This document shows, piece by piece, positions 17,003 to 25,745 of a DNA stretch of 25,745 nucleotides. How positions within the stretch are numbered: the first letter of the stretch is position 1; every line of letters begins with the position of its first letter. Source of the DNA: Chara braunii. Lineage: Eukaryota; Streptophyta; Charophyceae; Charales; Characeae. The notes below the pieces were generated by a model. That model had not been told where the DNA came from and searched no databases. It saw nothing but the letters and a program-made list of their open reading frames with translations. A program made the translations under genes and the position numbers. The stretch is from NCBI GenBank assembly GCA_003427395.1, contig BFEA01000478.1, positions 830,777-856,521 on the forward strand, given 5' to 3'.

Positions 17003-18265
17003 TTAAAGAATTAAGACAGACAAATTAGGTTGTACCCCATACCAACTCATTAGGACCAGGCTTAAGCATAATGCCGGGAAAGGGTTTGGGAAATCAAAGA
17101 GGGGACGAAGCGAGATGGAGAGATCCATAGCTGTCCAATAGTGAAAAACCAAGCGGTATTCCTTTTCAAATCCTTCAAGACCCCCTTCCTGAATCTTTCC
17201 CTGTGCCCTCTTCCACTTGATTTTTCCTAGTTTCCTCCCTTGGGGTCCCACCAACCATTCGCCGTAGAATTGGTTAATAGGTATTTGATTTTTTCTTTTA
17301 CTTTGTCCCGTTGAGGAGTGATGTCATTTGAATTTGCTGCTTAATTGATTCAGTGAATTCCTGGCCATCAATCCTAGCCCCTTCCATTTCGTAGATACAA
17401 CGGCGGTGCCGAAGGGCCCAGAGAATGACTCTTCTCCCTACTTTAAATAGGTTGAGAGTGAAGTCATCCGCCCTAGGTGGGTTCCGAGTTTCACATAAGA
17501 GGGCTTTCCACTCCAGGGCCATGGCTGGGAGGTAATTATTTGACTCCAGATCCTGTCCCACCATCTCCATAACCATGTCCCCGTTGGGCACTGAAGGAAG
17601 ATATCCTCTATGGTTTCTGAAATTTGTCGTGAGGGGAATTCTGATGAGCATAGCTTGCATCAGGGTAGGTTTTGTTAATTAGCCAGCCGCTTGTTGGAGC
17701 ACAGTGGTGGTCGATCTGCCACTACAAGGAGTCTACCTTAGCTAGCTCGTAACAAGTCCTTGATAATATTGAATTGTTTTATCCAATCAAATTTTACTCT
17801 ATCCTTCAGGTTTAGAGTCGGTCTTAACATCCGATATGTAGACTTCACAGTTAAGGTGTGAAGAGAATGTGAGCACGATCGTCTCTTACCTATCGATGTG
17901 GTTCATGTCCAAGTGGCGGGATCCAGAGCCAGCTTATCTATTGGGAGGGATGGCTTGAAGGTCAGCTAGTGGTCCTTGTTTTGTAGAACCCTGATTCCGA
18001 ACACCTGATCTGACTAGAACCAGTTAGTTTCTTGTGGTTGCGGCATTTTGAGCATATTGTTCTTTCCAAGAGAAAAAAGGGAAAAAAGAATCTCCTCTTC
18101 ATCCCTTACCACCATCACATTGCCAACTTGTTGGGGATTGCCATGAATTCCCACCCACTCCCCTTCCTTGATACTAGGTCCTTTCTTGAGGATTCTTACC
18201 CAATCCAGCGGTATTAAATCGGTTAAGGTATCTAATGCCTCCCTCAAATGTCTATAGTATCGCAA
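17003..18265 (-). mobile_element. LINE (non-LTR retrotransposon) ORF2 C-terminal remnant with zf-RVT
   Basis: Minus-strand frames line up as the downstream part of a LINE reverse-transcriptase polyprotein. First (18265-18014) comes LRYYRHLREAL then DLIPLDWVRILKKGP, the segment usually found between the RT connection and the zinc finger. Next (17659-17546) is a zf-RVT-like finger, CKLC...ETIEDIFLQCP...WLWRWWDRIW, where the usual histidine is D. Then (about 17520-17298), after a frameshift, VGRRVILWALRHRRCIYEME, the typical tail following zf-RVT. An in-frame TGA (17660-17662) precedes the finger. Stops and frame changes show it is dead. Subfamily is undetermined. Confidence 0.72.
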
Positions 18266-18432
18266 GCAGGGTTGGATCTATGAGAGGTTATGTGACGCCC
18301 AAACCTCACGCCCAATGCGACTTCCTATTTCGGAGTGTTAGTGGGCTTGGAAGTGCGAAAAGGGGTGTGCCAAGGATTTTAGGAAAGTGGAGCAGAGTTC
18401 CAGGTCAGAACTGGGATCTCCTGTGTCAAGTT
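18266..18432. other. Junction region with TGTGACGCCC
   Basis: TGTGACGCCC at 18291 is a common start of plant Ty3-type LTRs, but no partner LTR exists in the window. Nothing else is recognised. Confidence 0.25.
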
Positions 18433-19002
18433 TCAGGGGGTAGAAGTGCAAGTGTCTCTTCTGGGTTCAGGGTTGGGGCGATGGCCGATCGTACGGCCTG
18501 GGCCAGGGTGGGGTACTACGGGTGTCTCTGTGGGAATATGCTCGTACCGCTGCCGACCGTCGCAAGCTTCGGAGTCCGACGAAGACGAACATGGTACTCG
18601 TCGCTCGATCCCCGGGTGGGTTCGTTGCGTGACCCTCGCCTGTCGGTACTCACCAGGCTGCTGACACTCCAAGCTCGGCAGACGGGGCCAGAACCGGGCT
18701 ATGGAATCCCAGGGGATCACGAGTAACTGATGGTAAGGGAGGACGGTATAGTAAGGAGGGAAGTCAGTGGTCATGGCAACGAAGCCTGGGGTTAGAAGAT
18801 ATTGCTGGTTTCGACTGTCGAGATAACTCGAGAATTCGCGGGTCTCGGTTAATGGCCAGCTGGAAATCGCCCCGGCATAGTAGCTCGTTTTCAGTTCGAC
18901 AGGGGTACTCAAGGTGCTCAGGGTTCCGTAAGTGGCGATGTTGTCGGATCCGCTGTCGTCGAATTTGTTCTCTTTCCCAATATGTTCGGTATTCTGGGTC
19001 CC
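18433..19002 (-). CDS. Unknown 190-codon minus-strand open frame
   Basis: An uninterrupted frame runs from a TGA at 19003-19005 to a stop at 18433, with no ATG near its upstream end. It could be an internal or terminal exon or a remnant. The composition looks protein-like: YYAGAISSWPL, EFSSYLDSRNQQYLLTPGFV, DFPPYYTVLPYHQLLVIPWD. A Pro/Arg/Ser-rich tail, PCSSSSDSEACD to RPNPEPRRDT, follows. There is no signal peptide, membrane helix or known motif. The strand matches the acidic ORF at 21383-22473 and both end in Arg/Pro-rich tails, so they may come from related element-borne genes. Function unknown. Confidence 0.4.
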   Translation of the reverse strand, partial: GTQNTEHIGKENKFDDSGSDNIATYGTLSTLSTPVELKTSYYAGAISSWPLTETREFSSYLDSRNQQYLLTPGFVAMTTDFPPYYTVLPYHQLLVIPWDSIARFWPRLPSLECQQPGEYRQARVTQRTHPGIERRVPCSSSSDSEACDGRQRYEHIPTETPVVPHPGPGRTIGHRPNPEPRRDTCTSTP

Positions 19003-19243
19003 TCAGGCTTTCTCGACCGGTGATCCAGAAAGGGGATTCTATCACCATGTCTCGTTCAACGGAATCAATGCACACACATCTTTCTAAGGGCGAGGGACAG
19101 GGGGGGGGGCAAGATTGCAACTGGTTCGATGGCAAGTCCGCGGTCGGGCCGCTGCCTTACACGTGCGAGCGCACGACTAGTTGATCAAATCCTAAACTGC
19201 GCGAATGAGCAAGGAGCGATCTGTCAGCGTATCGGCTTAACCA

Positions 19244-20731
19244 TGCAGCTGGTTCCCTCGGCAATCAACCTCGTTCCCATACCGTCATGCATCAAAGGAA
19301 AAGATTATTGGACATTCACAAAGCATACACACCGGGCAATTCCCGTAATCATTCGTAAATCAGAAGTAGGAGATTGGGGGAGCCGTCCGCAGTGGGTACG
19401 TCCGGCTAGATCCGGGCGGGGCAAGATTCGCAGACAGATACACATGCGTTAGCGATGGGTACTAGAAAATGACGAAATTGGGATTAAGCTAACGCTACGG
19501 ATCAAAAAGACAACTCGAAAGAAAGGATGCAAGCTCATTCATCACCATTCATGCATACGTACATACATATAGCAAAAAGGTCCGAGACGATTCACCCAAG
19601 AAATTCCAAAAATGCCGCAACAAAATTAACAACGTAGAAATCAAAATTTGTACAGACAGCAGGGAGAATAAACACTGTTCCACCATATCCCCATCTCTCT
19701 CTCTCTGTCTCTCCCGATGCTGGCAGTCCGTCGCCCCGCACCTCCGACATCAACCCGAGTCGTCACCCCGCTTGGTCTGGGTATGCAAGCTAGGTTCGCC
19801 CACGTGCCACAGTCCGTCGCAGCCCCGCGTCAACCCTGCACACTCAGCGCCAGCTCGTCGGATCGCCCGACTCTCTACTCACCGTCTTTCTGCTCGTTAG
19901 TCGATCCTCTCGACCGCGCTAACTCCCAAGTAGGTTAGAGAGACAACTAATCGCGCTTGCAAAATTTATAACATGCATGCTTGCGTGAGGGATACAGGAT
20001 TAGCACCAAGTGACAAGAAAGAGAAAAGAGGGAGTGCCTACGTCTGCATGTCCAAGACGCGGCGCGAGGGACAAAGCGAGTCTCTGCGCATCAATCCGGG
20101 CATGCAGCCGTGGGAACCACTCAGAACGGAGGGAGAGTGTGCATGCAAAGACGAGGCGGGAAAGAAAGGAATACAAAAGCCATCAAGAACAAGAAGATTA
20201 CAGTTGAGATCGCGACCGACAAAAACTACAGTTACACACAGGATTAAGGTGCGGGCGGATTCAGAGCCCAGACCTGTCGGGTCACGGGGCATGCGAGCAA
20301 GAAGCGTCGTACAGCCAAGTTGCAAGGTGCCTAAATTCCTAGTCTAAATCCTAATTGCAAGAGAAAATTCTGAAAAGAACAATTCCAAGAGCCCGCGGGG
20401 GCTCAACATTAGTTCGAATTTCAAAAACAAAAATTCCCGCGCGCTGATCGCGCCAAGATTCCTAGTGCGCATAGCAGAACAAGAAAGAAGCTATGGCAAC
20501 CGTTCTTTCTCGTGCTCGCTAGGGCGCGGTTACTTAATCGTCGGCGCGGGACTTTCCCGACACCGGCCTGACAACTCCAACGAAAACGAAAAAGAAGCGA
20601 GGGCATCCAGGGAACTTTGCCCACCGATCCCGCTTGCGCCCCGCCACCCATCAAGGCCCCCCTGTTCCCCCACAGCAGCCCCACGCAGGAAGTCGCGCGA
20701 TTACAGAAGATAGTCCATCACATATGTGACA
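19244..20731. repeat. Long direct repeat, copy A (~1.49 kb)
   Basis: Begins at CAGCTGGTTCCCTC and ends at GTCCATCACA. Copy B (22591-24234) matches along the whole length with a few percent of differences, apart from the artefactual 165-bp insertion in B. If trimmed to TGGTTCCC...CATCACA the ends are TG...CA, as in LTRs. No target-site duplication, primer-binding site or clear polypurine tract was found. It includes a (CT)n tract near 19693 and GC-rich blocks. ORFs inside are short and unrecognised. Confidence 0.9.
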
Positions 20732-21382
20732 CCGAGGGGGTACTAATCTTGTGCAAGCTCCCGCTTGCACCCATATCCCTCCCAAGCACGATGAAAAGAA
20801 GAAGGAAGAAGGAATTGCAACTCTCGCGAATATCACACGTGTCATTACCGTACGATAAGAGTGTGGAAGTCATCCTGTTGACACGTTACCAGATCCGCTT
20901 TCATTCTAATGACCGGTAGGGAGGGGGAAAGGGAGTCGGTACATGGGGGGGTGGCGTGGGGGAGGGTTACTCGGGAGTGGAGGTAAGAAACTCGCCATTC
21001 CCGCTACTGCCTCCGGAAGCTCATGATACCTAATGGTGCGATGTGTGAGGGGGAGTCGACGACCACTGTAGGGGAGAGAAGCGAGATAGTCGGATAGCGG
21101 GTCGAGAAGGTGCGCAAGAAGGCCACGCGGAATTGATCATGATCCGCACATGTGGGGACAGTTCTCGTGATCGTGCAGTATATTTCGATCATGTTGTGTC
21201 CCCGCCACGTGGCACTGAAAAGAAGAACGCAGAGGGAGAAGGATGGGGAGGCACATTGGGAGGTGGAATGCGGGTACACCGTGGCAGCGAGGGGGGTGGC
21301 ATAGAAGTGATGGAAGGTGGAGGTCAAGAAGGGGTTGTGGGGGAAGGGGAGCGGGTTATCGATCTGTCGGAGCGTCAGGAAG
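20732..21382. other. Segment between the direct repeats, 5' part; G-rich tracts
   Basis: 20919-20985 is strongly G-rich on the plus strand, with several GGG or longer runs (AGGGAGGGGGAAAGGGAG, GGGGGGGTGG, GGGGGAGGG), so it could form G-quadruplexes. A 107-codon minus-strand frame (21004-21327) has no recognised domain. Confidence 0.4.
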
Positions 21383-22473
21383 TCAAGGGGATGGCGGGAT
21401 TATGACCGGGGACGAAGCCCGATGCCCCGCATCAGGACGTGCTCGAACTGGGGGACGGGGGGAAGGGGAGGGGGAGCGGCTTCGTCGCCTCCACGGCGGC
21501 GTGCCCGATGCCTCTGCATGAGGGAGCTCATCTTCGTCCTTCGGCGGTTCGGGATCTCTGGTCGGATCGTCCGGGATAGGCAGATCTACTCCCACCGACT
21601 GCTCTAAGGGCCGCTTTCCTTCTGCTATCTCCGCCCTTCGTTGCTCAGCCGCAGGATCATCCTCTTGTGCTTCCGCTTGGTCCGGCCCTTCTTCTGCACT
21701 CGCCCCGTCTTCTTCGCCTTCTTCGCCTTCTTCGCTCTCTTCGCTCTCTTTGCTCACCGCCCCCGACTCGTGCTCGCTATACTCACTGTAGTTTTCCTCT
21801 TCTTCCGCTTCTTCTTCTTCTTCTTCCGCTTCCTCTCACGACTCCGTTCCGTGTTGGAAGAAGAGAACGTCGGTTATTCCCTTGGGATTTAGGAACTCTG
21901 CGCCTGACGGGTAGCTACCGTTCCCCCATTGATCCTCCAGAAAAGCCGACCATTGCAGGTACGACATCAAACTCCGCGATAGAATGTTAGGCGCCGGATT
22001 CTCGTCGCAATGCGAGATGATGTTGATGGGCAGGTCGTCTAGCAGCTGCGTGAAGGGAATTAAAAGCTCCCCTATGATCGTCTGTCGATGCCCGGGTGCA
22101 ACTGTTCCAAAGACGAATCGTAGCAGGTCTCCTTCCACTTCGGTCCTCCAAGCTTGGATAATAAGTAGCTCCACTTCTTCATTCACAGCGCGGTGCTCGC
22201 TGTCCCGGGTCCACGTCAGCTCGATCTGGACAAGGCACAGAGAAAGAGTCAAGTAGTGTTCACACCATATCTCCCACTGCGAAGGCTTGATGAGCGGGAC
22301 TGCAAGTGGCCGTACGCGGAACGAGAAGCCAGTATGGAGCGCTGACTGCCAGAAGGTAGGGAAGACAGAGGGGAGGCTGAAGGTAGAGAATCGGGAGCGG
22401 TTCATTGAGGACGCGAGAAAGGGACGAGTGCAGGAAGAGAAACCGCCGGCTCGTGCCGAAGAGTGTGGATGTC
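21383..22473 (-). pseudogene. Unknown gene with acidic and RS-rich C-terminus, broken by one in-frame TGA
   Basis: A minus-strand frame opens after a TGA at about 22473, with the first ATG at 22405. It runs 189 codons to a TGA at 21836-21838, then continues in the same frame for 150 codons to 21383. The N-part has globular features: WQSALHTGFSFRVRPLAVPL, SQWEIWCEHYLTLSLCL, IIGELLIPFTQLLDDLP, WGNGSYPSGAEFLNPKGI. After the TGA comes an E-rich run (EEAEEEEEEAEEEE), YSEYSEHES, KESEESEEGEEGEED, then DLPIPDDPTRDPEPPKDEDE and an RRRSRSPSPSPRPPVR tail. The unbroken frame suggests one ~340-residue protein with a nonsense change, unless the TGA lies in an intron. No domain family is recognised; the style is that of repetitive hypothetical proteins in charophyte algae (impression only). 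It lies between the long direct repeats and may be their cargo. Confidence 0.5.
21780..21835. repeat. (CTT)n / (GAA)n trinucleotide-rich stretch
   Basis: Encodes the Glu run on the minus strand (CTTCTTCTTCTTCTTC with TCCGCTTC interruptions). A prone site for length change. Confidence 0.85.
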
Positions 22474-23080
22474 GTTGACGTCAATACTGTTAGTACTGAC
22501 GATGTTCTCCCCTCGCCGCGCAAGCGACTGACTCCAAGGCTCCAAGCTTTTGCCAACTCCTCGCCCCACTCTCTTAACGAGGTGAGGATGGCCAGCTGGT
22601 TCCCTCAGGCAATCAACCTCGTTCCCATACAGTCATGCATCAAAGGAAAAGATTATTGGACATTCACAAAGCATACACACCTGGCAATTCCCGTAATCAT
22701 TCGTAAATCAGAAGTAGGAGATTGAGCGAGCCGTGCGCAGTGGGTACGTCCGGCTAGATTCGGGCGGGGCAAGATTCGCAGACAGATACACATGCGTTAG
22801 CGATGGGTACTAGAAAGTGACGAAATTGGGATTAAGCTAACGCTACGGATCAAAAAGACAACTCGAAAGAAAGGATGCAAACTCATTCATCACCATTCAT
22901 GCATACATACATACATATAGCAAAAAGGTCCGAGACGATTCACCCAAGAAATTCCAAAAATGCCGCAACAAAATTAACCAACGTTGAAATCAAAATTTGT
23001 ACAGACAGCAGGGAGAATAGACATTGTTCCACCATATACCCACCTCTCTCTCTCTCTCTCCCGATGCGGGCAGTCCGTCG

Positions 23081-23392
23081 CCCCGCACCTCCGACATCAA
23101 CCCGAGTCGTCACCTCGCTTGGCCTGGGTATGCAAGCTAGGTTCGCCCACGTGCCACAGTCCGCCGCGGCCCCGCATCAACCGCTCGCACTCGGCGCCAG
23201 CTCGTCGGATCGCCCGACTCTCTACTCTAGATGTGTATAAGAGACCCCCGCACCTCCGACATCAACCCGAGTCGTCACCTCGCTTGGCCTGGGTATGCAA
23301 GCTAGGTTCGCCCACGTGCCACAGTCCGCCGCGGCCCCGCATCAACCGCTCGCACTCGGCGCCAGCTCGTCGGATCGCCCGACTCTCTACTC
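23081..23392. repeat. Identical 147-bp doubling around adapter sequence (artefact)
   Basis: 23081-23227 and 23246-23392 are identical at every base, whereas true duplications in this window have diverged. The 18 bases between them are the Nextera-end sequence plus one base. Confidence 0.93.
23229..23245 (+). other. Nextera transposase mosaic-end remnant
   Basis: AGATGTGTATAAGAGAC is 17 of the 19 bases of the Nextera (Tn5) mosaic end. The preceding CT fits the mate-pair junction adapter, in which two ends meet as ACATCT|AGATGT. It is library sequence, not genome. Confidence 0.95.
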
Positions 23393-24233
23393 ACCGTCTT
23401 TCTGCTCGTTAGCCGATCCTCTCGACCGCGCTATCTCCCAAGTAGGTTAGAGAGACAACTAATCACGCTTTCGAAATTCATAACATGCATGCTTGCGCGA
23501 GGGATACGGGATTAGCACCAAGTGACGAGAAAGAGAAAGAGGGAGTGCCTACGTCTGCATGTCCAGGCCGCGGCGCGGGGGACGAAGCCACTCCCCGTGC
23601 ATCGATCCGGGCATGCAACCGTGGGAACCACTCCAAACGGAGGGAGAGTGTGCATGCAAAGACGAGGCGGGGAATAAAGGAATACGAAAACCATCAAAAA
23701 CAAGAAGATTACAGTTGAGATCGCACCCGCCAAAAACTACAGTTACACACGGGATTAAGGCGCGGGCGGATTCAAAACCCAGACCCTATCGGGTCACGGC
23801 GCATGCGAGCAAGAAGCGTCGTGCCGCCAAGTTGCAAGGTGCCTAAATTCCTAGTCTAAATCCTAATTGCAAGAGAAAATTCCGAAAAGAACAATTCCAA
23901 GAGCCCACGGGGGCTCGACATTAGTTCGAATTTCAAAAACGGAAATTCCTGCGCGCTGATCGCGCCAAGATTCCTAGTGCGCATAGCAAAACAAGGAAGA
24001 AGCTATGACAACCGTTATTTCTCGCGCTCGCTAGGGCGCGGTCACTTAATCGTCAGCGCGGGACTTTCCCGACACTGGCCCGACAACTCCAACGAAAACG
24101 AAAACGAACCAAGGGCATCAAGGGAACTTGCCCCACCGATCCCGCTTGCGCCCCGCCACCCATCAAGGCCTCCTGTTCCCCCACAACAGCCCTGCGCAGG
24201 AAGTCGCGCGATTACAGAAGATAGTCCATCACA

Positions 24234-24437
24234 GTCACACCAACTCTTGGACTCCACACACCATATATCTCCTATGCGGAGTATCCCATTTTTCACCCAA
24301 CCCCTCCAAGGTGTATCCATGCAATGTAACGTTCTCCCTTGGGAATCCTTGATCCATTTGTTATTAGAAAATGGTTGTCGGCAGACCTTTTCCCATCTGG
24401 TAGGAGGACATTTGTATGGGAGGGGAACCCTGCGCCA
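24234..24437 (-). mobile_element. LINE ORF2 fragment (RT connection region)
   Basis: Minus strand reads CRQPFSNNKWIKDSQGRTLH then DTPWRGWVKNGILRIGDIW and ESKSWCD. This fits the LINE segment between RT and zf-RVT: an N-x-x-I-x-x-x-G-x stretch, then the W-x-x-W-x-x-x-G-[IV]-x-x-[IVL]-[GN]-D-[LI] pattern known from L1-type ORF2. It would lie just upstream of the piece that starts at 18265, so both probably come from one element or family. It ends precisely at the edge of direct repeat B. Confidence 0.65.
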
Positions 24438-24539
24438 AGTCCTGAGGAGGAGGAGGGTTAAAAATAACAAAAATTCCAGAATGCAATCAGACTCGACTTC
24501 AGACTTACTTTCGACATGCATACACGAGAACTGATGGCA

Positions 24540-25140
24540 AAACCAAACTCGTCAATTTAGAATCAACAACGAACTTGCACTTAGACTTTGTTCAATACAA
24601 TTAGACAACTTGCGGCTATGGCCGCCGAACACTATCTCCACCACCCGCCTAAGTCTCCCTCATGCACGCATGTACGATGATCTACCCTGAATGTCCACGC
24701 AACACAGGCACACACACTCTCTATACTCCGTCTGTGTCAGCCGCTGGGCAGCTATGGCCGTTGTCGTCCTCCTCCTTCTAGCTATGGCCGCCGGTGTCTT
24801 CCTCACTGCCCAGCTATGGCCGCTGTCTTCCTCAGTGCCCACTTCCTCTCCGGGCACCTGCAGACCTCCACCCACAAGATACCGAGGAAGCTCTTCCGCA
24901 TGGCTCACAACCGAATGAATGAATGGCTGGACGCTGCCTCTGTATTTATACTTCTTCGGAGGTACCCGGGCCTGCCTCCAAACCGTGTGAGGCCCGGGTC
25001 CAAAGGCTTCCAAAACGCATGGGCCTCTGGACCCAAAGCGTGGTGCAGGCCCCCAAAACGCGTATTCTGGAGACTTCTCCAGAATGCGTGGGCCTTTCCC
25101 TTTCCCCACGTGCAGCCCTCACCTGGTACCTGCTGACTGG
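24540..25140 (-). promoter_or_regulatory. LTR- or promoter-like block with minus-strand TATA box
   Basis: TATAAATA lies on the minus strand at 24943-24950. Upstream of it (25000-25100) is a GC-rich region with a perfect inverted pair, TTCTGGAGA/TCTCCAGAA, at about 25065-25084. Downstream is a pyrimidine-mixed leader in which GGCGGCCATAGC-type words repeat four to five times (24610-24830). This layout resembles U3-R-U5 of an LTR or the promoter of a repeat-derived RNA. No second LTR, PBS or gag/pol is present. Confidence 0.35.
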
Positions 25141-25159
25141 ACTGTCTACAGGGAGCTAC

Positions 25160-25245
25160 AAACTTCTAGAACCTACGAACCGATAGACAGACTATAGGCC
25201 TGCATTAGACTTACGTAGAGACTTCTAGAACAGACCGTTCTAGGC
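25160..25245. promoter_or_regulatory. Clustered TTCTAGAA motifs (heat-shock-element-like)
   Basis: CTTCTAGAAC occurs near 25162 and 25220, and GTTCTAGG follows near 25235. TTCnnGAA is the core of heat-shock factor sites. They lie 210-300 bp upstream of the minus-strand TATA box. Chance or a repeat-family origin cannot be excluded. Confidence 0.25.
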
Positions 25246-25332
25246 CTACCAATAACAGACTCAACCTCTAAACTACAGACCTAAGGATTGAGTCCTACGC
25301 AGATCATTGGGTCTATGTATAGGATACAGGGT

Positions 25333-25415
25333 AGGTCTAGGGATCGAATCTCACTCAACACATAGGGTCAATGTACAGGGTTCGGGCACAGGTCTAGGGA
25401 TCGAATCTCTGTGTC
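25333..25415. repeat. 57-bp tandem duplication
   Basis: AGGTCTAGGGATCGAATCTC occurs at 25333 and 25390 with partly shared sequence between (GGGTCAATGTACAGGG-like). Confidence 0.85.
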
Positions 25416-25686
25416 TGCAAACGTCGGGTCAACTGGGTGAAACCGTTTCAAGAACGCCTCTGTGACAACGAGATCCACGATAACACACGATGAAACATGC
25501 TTGTTATATTTCACGTTACAGTCAGTTATGTAGTGAATAGCTAGCAGTTCTTCAGTAGTTTCCTCATCATATGGATTTTATCACGGTGCAACAATTTGCT
25601 CTTAATTAGGAATGATAATGATAATAATCATGATTTCTGAATGTATTTTGATAGTTCTTTTCTCCTTTTTTCTTTTCTTGTACATA

Positions 25687-25690
<4 letters not shown>
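25416..25690. other. Unassigned AT-rich tail
   Basis: No gene, RNA or repeat is recognised apart from a short GATAAT(AAT) run near 25613-25630. Confidence 0.5.

Positions 25691-25745
<55 letters not shown>
25691..25745. repeat. (GT)n microsatellite at window end
   Basis: Uninterrupted GT dinucleotides to the last base. Confidence 0.98.

Larger units (their letters stand above)
22591..24234. repeat. Long direct repeat, copy B (~1.48 kb plus artefact)
   Basis: Matches copy A from CAGCTGGTTCCCTC to GTCCATCACA. It is lengthened by a 165-bp internal doubling tied to a sequencing-adapter sequence (23081-23392). It abuts a LINE fragment exactly at its right edge, 24234. Confidence 0.9.

Noticed and set aside
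19244-24234. Definite LTR retrotransposon
   Set aside because: No target-site duplication, tRNA-complementary primer site, polypurine tract, or gag/pol reading frame could be found; kept only as LTR-like direct repeats.
24691-24918. Small secreted protein with a signal-peptide-like start
   Set aside because: The hydrophobic stretch comes from a repeated GCTATGGCCGCC-type non-coding motif, and the frame ignores the opposite-strand promoter layout.

Overview
The window reads as nuclear DNA of a green-lineage eukaryote, most likely a streptophyte alga or early plant. Three things support this. Fragments of plant-type mitochondrial genes (cox3, atp1, the 5' end of the small-subunit rRNA, a tRNA-Pro) lie embedded in it. 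A decayed nuclear-type 28S rRNA segment and LINE retrotransposon pieces are present. The rest is dominated by microsatellites, minisatellites, satellites and nested duplications. The residue style of the acidic, Arg/Ser-rich ORF at 21383-22473 reminds me of Chara hypothetical proteins; that is an impression, not a search result. The sequence begins in (CT)n, ends in (GT)n, and holds one 257-base N gap (12797-13053) and one single N (2930), so it may be a whole draft scaffold. No complete, convincing protein-coding gene is visible.

Layout. 1-7030: a chain of local tandem duplications (49-132 bp units), a family of about 30-bp minisatellites built on GTGGACGTGTTTGTCGAGAC, and a satellite field (about 3620-6810) whose late part has a period near 307 bp and carries small perfect hairpins. 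7032-7830: a 182-bp duplication and a possible promoter/poly(A) pair. 7830-10730: a mosaic of organellar and rDNA pieces. A 28S rRNA fragment is duplicated and interrupted by cox3. Then come two copies of a short conserved reading frame with an antisense tRNA-Pro and a tRNA-like remnant, followed by the 5' end of mitochondrial rrn18 fused directly to an internal part of atp1. 10730-13460: poorly recognised sequence holding GC-rich palindromes, a hammerhead-ribozyme-like motif (11848-11884), AT-rich and microsatellite DNA, and the N gap. 13463-16900: a 269-bp tandem duplication, a roughly 700-bp inverted repeat made of reiterated modules, and a possible exon resembling translation factor eIF5B. 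17000-18265: the C-terminal zf-RVT part of a LINE ORF2 on the minus strand. 18433-24234: unknown minus-strand ORFs and two ~1.48-kb direct repeats (19244-20731 and 22591-24234) flanking a 1.86-kb segment with an acidic-protein ORF broken by one in-frame TGA. 24234-24437: a further piece of LINE ORF2 that belongs just upstream of the piece at 18265. 24540-25250: an LTR- or promoter-like block with a minus-strand TATA box.

The parts do not form an operon or pathway. They record repeated insertion, duplication and decay. One part is not biology: at 23229-23245 there is a near-complete Nextera transposase end between two identical 147-bp copies, which marks an assembly or library artefact. The observations most worth checking are the rrn18-atp1 chimera, the 28S/cox3 mosaic, the hammerhead-like motif, the modular inverted repeat, and the LINE apparently split by about 6 kb of composite element.
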